DNA of 64,000 nt from Loxodes magnus (taxonomy: Eukaryota > Ciliophora > Karyorelictea > Loxodida > Loxodidae). Position 1 is the first letter of the stretch, and the number at the start of each line of letters is the position of its first letter. The stretch covers positions 37,473 through 101,472 of the forward strand of contig CAMPDV010001564.1 in the NCBI GenBank assembly GCA_946699065.1, given 5' to 3'. The notes beneath the pieces were generated by a model. The model worked only from the letters and a program-made list of their open reading frames with translations. It had not been told where the DNA came from and did not search any database. Positions 61,040 to 64,000 of this stretch are shown in pieces. The translations under genes were made by a program, and so were the position numbers.

Positions 61040-61363
61040 TCATTTTTTCTCTTCACTTCCCCAGTTGAAGTTATTAAAGAACTCAACAGTAAAGCTTCTT
61101 CCAAATAATCGACTTTGCTCTTCATTTTAACTTGAAGAACTTCCAATCTATGCAGGCGCTTCTTAGGCATACTCTTTTTAGCCCTCTAGAGTTGCATTTT
61201 TATACTAAGGAAGCGAAGCTGACATTGGTTCTTTCACTCCTTGCTCTTCTTTGCATTCTTTCTTATACATATCTAATTTAGTACTAAAAGTTCGTCCGGA
61301 AAAGGCTTTTAGTATCATGCTAGAAAGTTATGGTTTCTACCTACATCTGCTTTTGATTTCCAT
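61040..61363 (-). CDS. Small protein of unknown function
   Basis: ATG 61,363 to TGA 61,042-61,040, 107 residues with no internal TGA. Polar, with a Glu/Gln/Ser-rich middle (EGQKEYAQEAPAQIGSSSSQ) and an aromatic C-terminus (FTVEFFNNFNWGSEEKK). Probably soluble. Lies downstream of, and co-oriented with, the gene at 61,474-62,193 with a 110-bp gap. No family recognised. Confidence 0.5.
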
Positions 61364-61473
61364 TATTATTATCCCTAATTAAATCCTTAAAATATAAAGA
61401 TTTCAAAAATATTCAACGTTAATTTCAAAAAAGCTTTTTAGGGTTTATCATAATATAATGCTTTCAAGGTAAA

Positions 61474-62193
61474 TCATCTTGATAAAATGGTAGAAAAACC
61501 CATTTCCTCTAAATTTTTAGAGCATATATAGTTAGAAAGATCATGCATGATTATTTACAGTGGTCTCCCTTTATAAGAGGCTTATCTGATTTTTATCGCT
61601 ATTGTTAGATTAGCAAATTAAATGATAAATCGTCTTAAGAAGAACGAATAATTTTCTTACTTAAGACTATACAATTAAAAAAAGGTTCTTTTTAAGCTTA
61701 ATCTTATATCAACCTGCTAGTTACTTTTAATGGTTATTAGCATATATTGATTCTATAATTGTAATTGAAACTGAAGTTGAAATATCCCTTATTAAAGCAA
61801 CTTTTTAAAGTATACCTTTACTAAACTCTGATCTATATTGCTCTTCATTTTACCACCATCATTATATGTAGAAGCTTATAAATATAAAAGACTGCTCTTA
61901 CAGAGCATCTTCCTGTATAATGTAATTAAAGCTTTTTTATAGTATTTCATATATCTTATTGGAGCATATCATCATTATATTCCTTTCTCATCAATATACT
62001 TTTTCATCTATTACTAAACCTTTTAAAAGTCTCATTGTCTCTAGACTTTTACAAATGCTTGATTCGTAGAGATAGAAGTTAGCATATTAAATTCTCTTAA
62101 CTTAGCATGAGTAAAATACTAGCAAGCATTTTAATTATATTTCTACCATTAAAATTGTATAATTTATCTGGTAGACTTAGAAATATACCTCAT
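61474..62193 (-). CDS. Protein of unknown function, basic
   Basis: ATG 62,193 to TGA 61,476-61,474, 239 residues. Basic, Gln- and Tyr-rich N-terminal half (MRYISKSTRQIIQFQWQKYN), a middle part GKMKSNIDQSLVKVYFKKLL that has a faint winged-helix flavour, and a C-terminus ending NLEEMGFSTILSR. Three TGA codons are read as Trp, two of them consecutive. Its start lies 68 bp from the start of the plus-strand gene at 62,262, suggesting a shared promoter. Function unknown. Confidence 0.45.
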
Positions 62194-62261
62194 TGTCTTA
62201 GATTTATTAGTCTTATATACTGTAAGATAACTAGAAAAAAAGGAATACACTTTGTTGTTAA

Positions 62262-62717
62262 ATGAAAATGAAAATGTAAGCTCATCATTATTAGATAAAA
62301 GTGGCAGATTAAGAAGATTCAACCTTCAAAATTTTACTCAGTTTAATCCTTAGAAGCTATTAAACGACTATTTTTAATATAAACTTAAACATCGCAAAAG
62401 ATATTCAAAGCTTTACAAAAATAAATGAAGAAGCTCAGTATAAAATAGCTAAACTTAGATCAGTCATCAATAGTTTAGTCTACAGTTTCTAAATCTTAAT
62501 TTCTAAGTTATCAATGGAGAGCAAGGTGAGTCTTAATAACTATAATATAAAGGATTAGATAACTAGATAAGCAAATGGTAGAAATAAATAGAAGAACAAT
62601 AAACTAAGTAACAATACTTAAATAGATAATAAAATCAGCTTATTATTGCTTTTACAGTCAAATAAATATAGTAGTCGTTGTAAGAAAATTAAAAACTATT
62701 TTGATTTATAAACTTGA
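62262..62717 (+). CDS. Small protein of unknown function
   Basis: ATG 62,262 (followed by two more ATG within four codons) to TGA 62,715-62,717, 151 residues with no internal TGA. Central helical segment (FTKINEEAQYKIAKLRSVIN) and an Asn/Lys-rich C-terminus. Other frames are also open, so the call is moderate. Divergent from 61,474-62,193. Confidence 0.4.
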
Positions 62718-62857
62718 AAAAGATATAAAATTGCTTATAATTAGCTTTATTAAGTTGGGCAATATTAGCCAATAGTCAAGCAATTTAAATAAATTAAATT
62801 AAATTAAATTGGAACTGTTGATAGCATTGATAAAATGATTTGTCATTTGGCACTAAA

Positions 62858-63166
62858 ATGAATATTAATCACGCTATTAGTGATATAAATCAGTTTCAGT
62901 AAGTTTACTTTATACAGGTTTGCTTTCAAAGTATTGTTTTCATGATAAGACCAGCTTTAGAATAAAAAGTGACTATCTTTATAAAAAGGGACATTTAATA
63001 GAAAACGATGTAAGATTAATTAAATAAATTGATAGTCTTAGAGTGTATATAAGAGACTTCCTTAAAATTGAGAGAGGACTTAAATTAGAAAAAATCGAAT
63101 ACAAGCAATTTACTCTATTTAATGTATTTAGCTTTTTATTTATTAGTATAATTTTTAAAATTTTGA
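62858..63166 (+). CDS. Small protein with C-terminal hydrophobic segment
   Basis: ATG 62,858 to TGA 63,164-63,166, 102 residues with no internal TGA. Amphipathic helical body (LNKLIVLECIQETSLKLRED) then a hydrophobic C-terminus (LLYLMYLAFYLLVQFLKF) suitable for tail anchoring. Co-oriented with the preceding small gene, 140 bp away. No family recognised. Confidence 0.4.
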
Positions 63167-63689
63167 TATATTGCTAATTAAATAGATAAGCAACTAAAAA
63201 TAGTTTGCAAGATAAAAATTTTTAAATAAGAAAAGCTTATATGAGATAAATAAATCACCCTTGTATATTTTCAGAAATGGTATTTTATAGATAAGCACGA
63301 AACACTTAGCGAAGAAAAAAATAATTTGCTAAGAAAATAAAAAGAAGGAGGGGGAAAAGTCTAGAGTCTAACATTCTAAAAGTTAAATGTGTGCCTAAGT
63401 ATGATATGTGTTAGATACCTTGACAAATAACATAATACCAAAACTTATCTTAAAATGCTAAAAAATTAAAAGAAATTAAAGTCTGCATTTTATTTTTATT
63501 TCTCTAAGCTATATCATTTCAAACAAAGGCTATAAAATTTATACATATGACTGAATGATTATTATCTATCTAATTAATAATAATCCTTTGTGTGTTTTAT
63601 TGTAGAAAAAGTTAGAACTTTACTAAATTATTAATAAAGCGAATAAGCATAAAATAATAATTGGTACTCTTTTAGAATTTTATGCCGAT
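63167..63689. other. Spacer
   Basis: AT-rich, nothing recognised. Confidence 0.45.
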
Positions 63690-64000
63690 CTCAATGATCA
63701 GAGATATAATAAACATAATTAAATATTTTTGTCCATATTTTTCAAATCTTATCCAGTTCTTTTCATAATTAAATTCCTTTTGCAAATTTTCCTTATTTTT
63801 CCATTTAAGCAATCCTTGAAAATTGCAGTAAAGCTTTTCTAATTCTCTTATTATCTCTCATACTTTATTTCATTATTTAAAATACTTTTTTCTATCATTT
63901 TTTCAGTATTTATTTTTTAAGTGATAAAGCCTTTTAAACAAATTTTGCATTACTTCTTTTCGACTTGCAATAACAATATTGCTTCTTTCTCTTTTTCTAA
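63690..64000 (-). CDS. Possible gene end, runs off the window
   Basis: On the minus strand, from the right edge, a frame reads EKEKEAILLLQVEKKQCKIC and KMIEKSILNNEIKYE. It would be the C-terminal part of a gene starting beyond the window. No domain can be named and the stop is uncertain. Confidence 0.25.

Noticed and set aside
1-64000. Glutamate instead of glutamine for TAA/TAG (Blastocrithidia-type code)
   Set aside because: The Rab catalytic Gln is encoded by TAA, and the short introns, AT-rich spacers and NACHT/WD40 content fit a ciliate better than a trypanosomatid.

Overview
The window looks like nuclear DNA of a ciliate that reads TAA and TAG as glutamine and TGA as both tryptophan and stop. 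This matches the karyorelict code (translation table 27, e.g. Loxodes); the similar Condylostoma code is the main alternative. The evidence is internal. Read with TAA/TAG=Q and TGA=W, many stretches that are full of stops in the standard code become clear WD40, NACHT, kelch, CNB, Rab, RING/B-box and reverse-transcriptase proteins. Glutamine fits better than glutamate because the catalytic Gln of the Rab switch II (DSAGQQRF) is written TAA. TGA falls on conserved Trp positions (NETWIPD in a LINE endonuclease, NDTWKTL in a kelch repeat), yet the same genes end at TGA. The DNA is very AT-rich, introns look tiny (about 20-40 nt), and UTRs and intergenic gaps are short. Because only TGA can stop translation, all frames tend to be open, so a gene is called firmly only where a known domain or a clear depletion of TGA supports it.

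Layout. 0-14 kb: two WD40 paralogues in opposite orientation (a fragment near 1.5-1.9 kb and a complete six-blade gene at 12-13 kb) flank SINE-like repeats and two head-to-head, decayed LINE copies. 14-20 kb: poorly resolved open sequence and a third LINE fragment. 20.6-26.2 kb: a graveyard holding a kelch pseudogene, a LINE-type ORF1 with coiled coil and zinc knuckle, a cut-off tRNA-Lys copy and a decayed NACHT gene, with further ORF1-type fragments inserted inside the kelch and NACHT pseudogenes. 26.3-26.9 kb: a 20-bp satellite. 27.5-32.4 kb: an intact NLR-like gene (HEAT-like, NACHT, pentapeptide, 14 near-identical WD40 repeats). 33-40 kb: several uncharacterised probable genes. 39.9-40.7 kb: two more SINE-like copies. 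41-43.7 kb: an inverted, decayed copy of a cyclic-nucleotide-binding gene, then an intact Rab GTPase. 45-58.7 kb: tRNA-Lys, an intact kelch gene, a large unknown gene divergent from the intact CNB gene, a further unknown gene, a RING/B-box/kelch (TRIM-like) gene and a third, broken kelch copy. 59-64 kb: small uncharacterised genes.

Two themes stand out. First, a STAND/NLR-type receptor whose 42-residue WD40 repeats are almost identical except at five positions, which coincide in register with the hypervariable specificity positions described for fungal HET-E/HET-D incompatibility receptors; a broken NACHT relative and smaller WD40 genes lie nearby. Second, widespread inverted segmental duplication: tRNA-Lys plus kelch (45.2-47.2 kb against 20.7-23.5 kb) and the CNB promoter region (50.6-52.7 kb against 41-43 kb), where one copy is intact and the other is decaying and, in the kelch case, invaded by retroelements.
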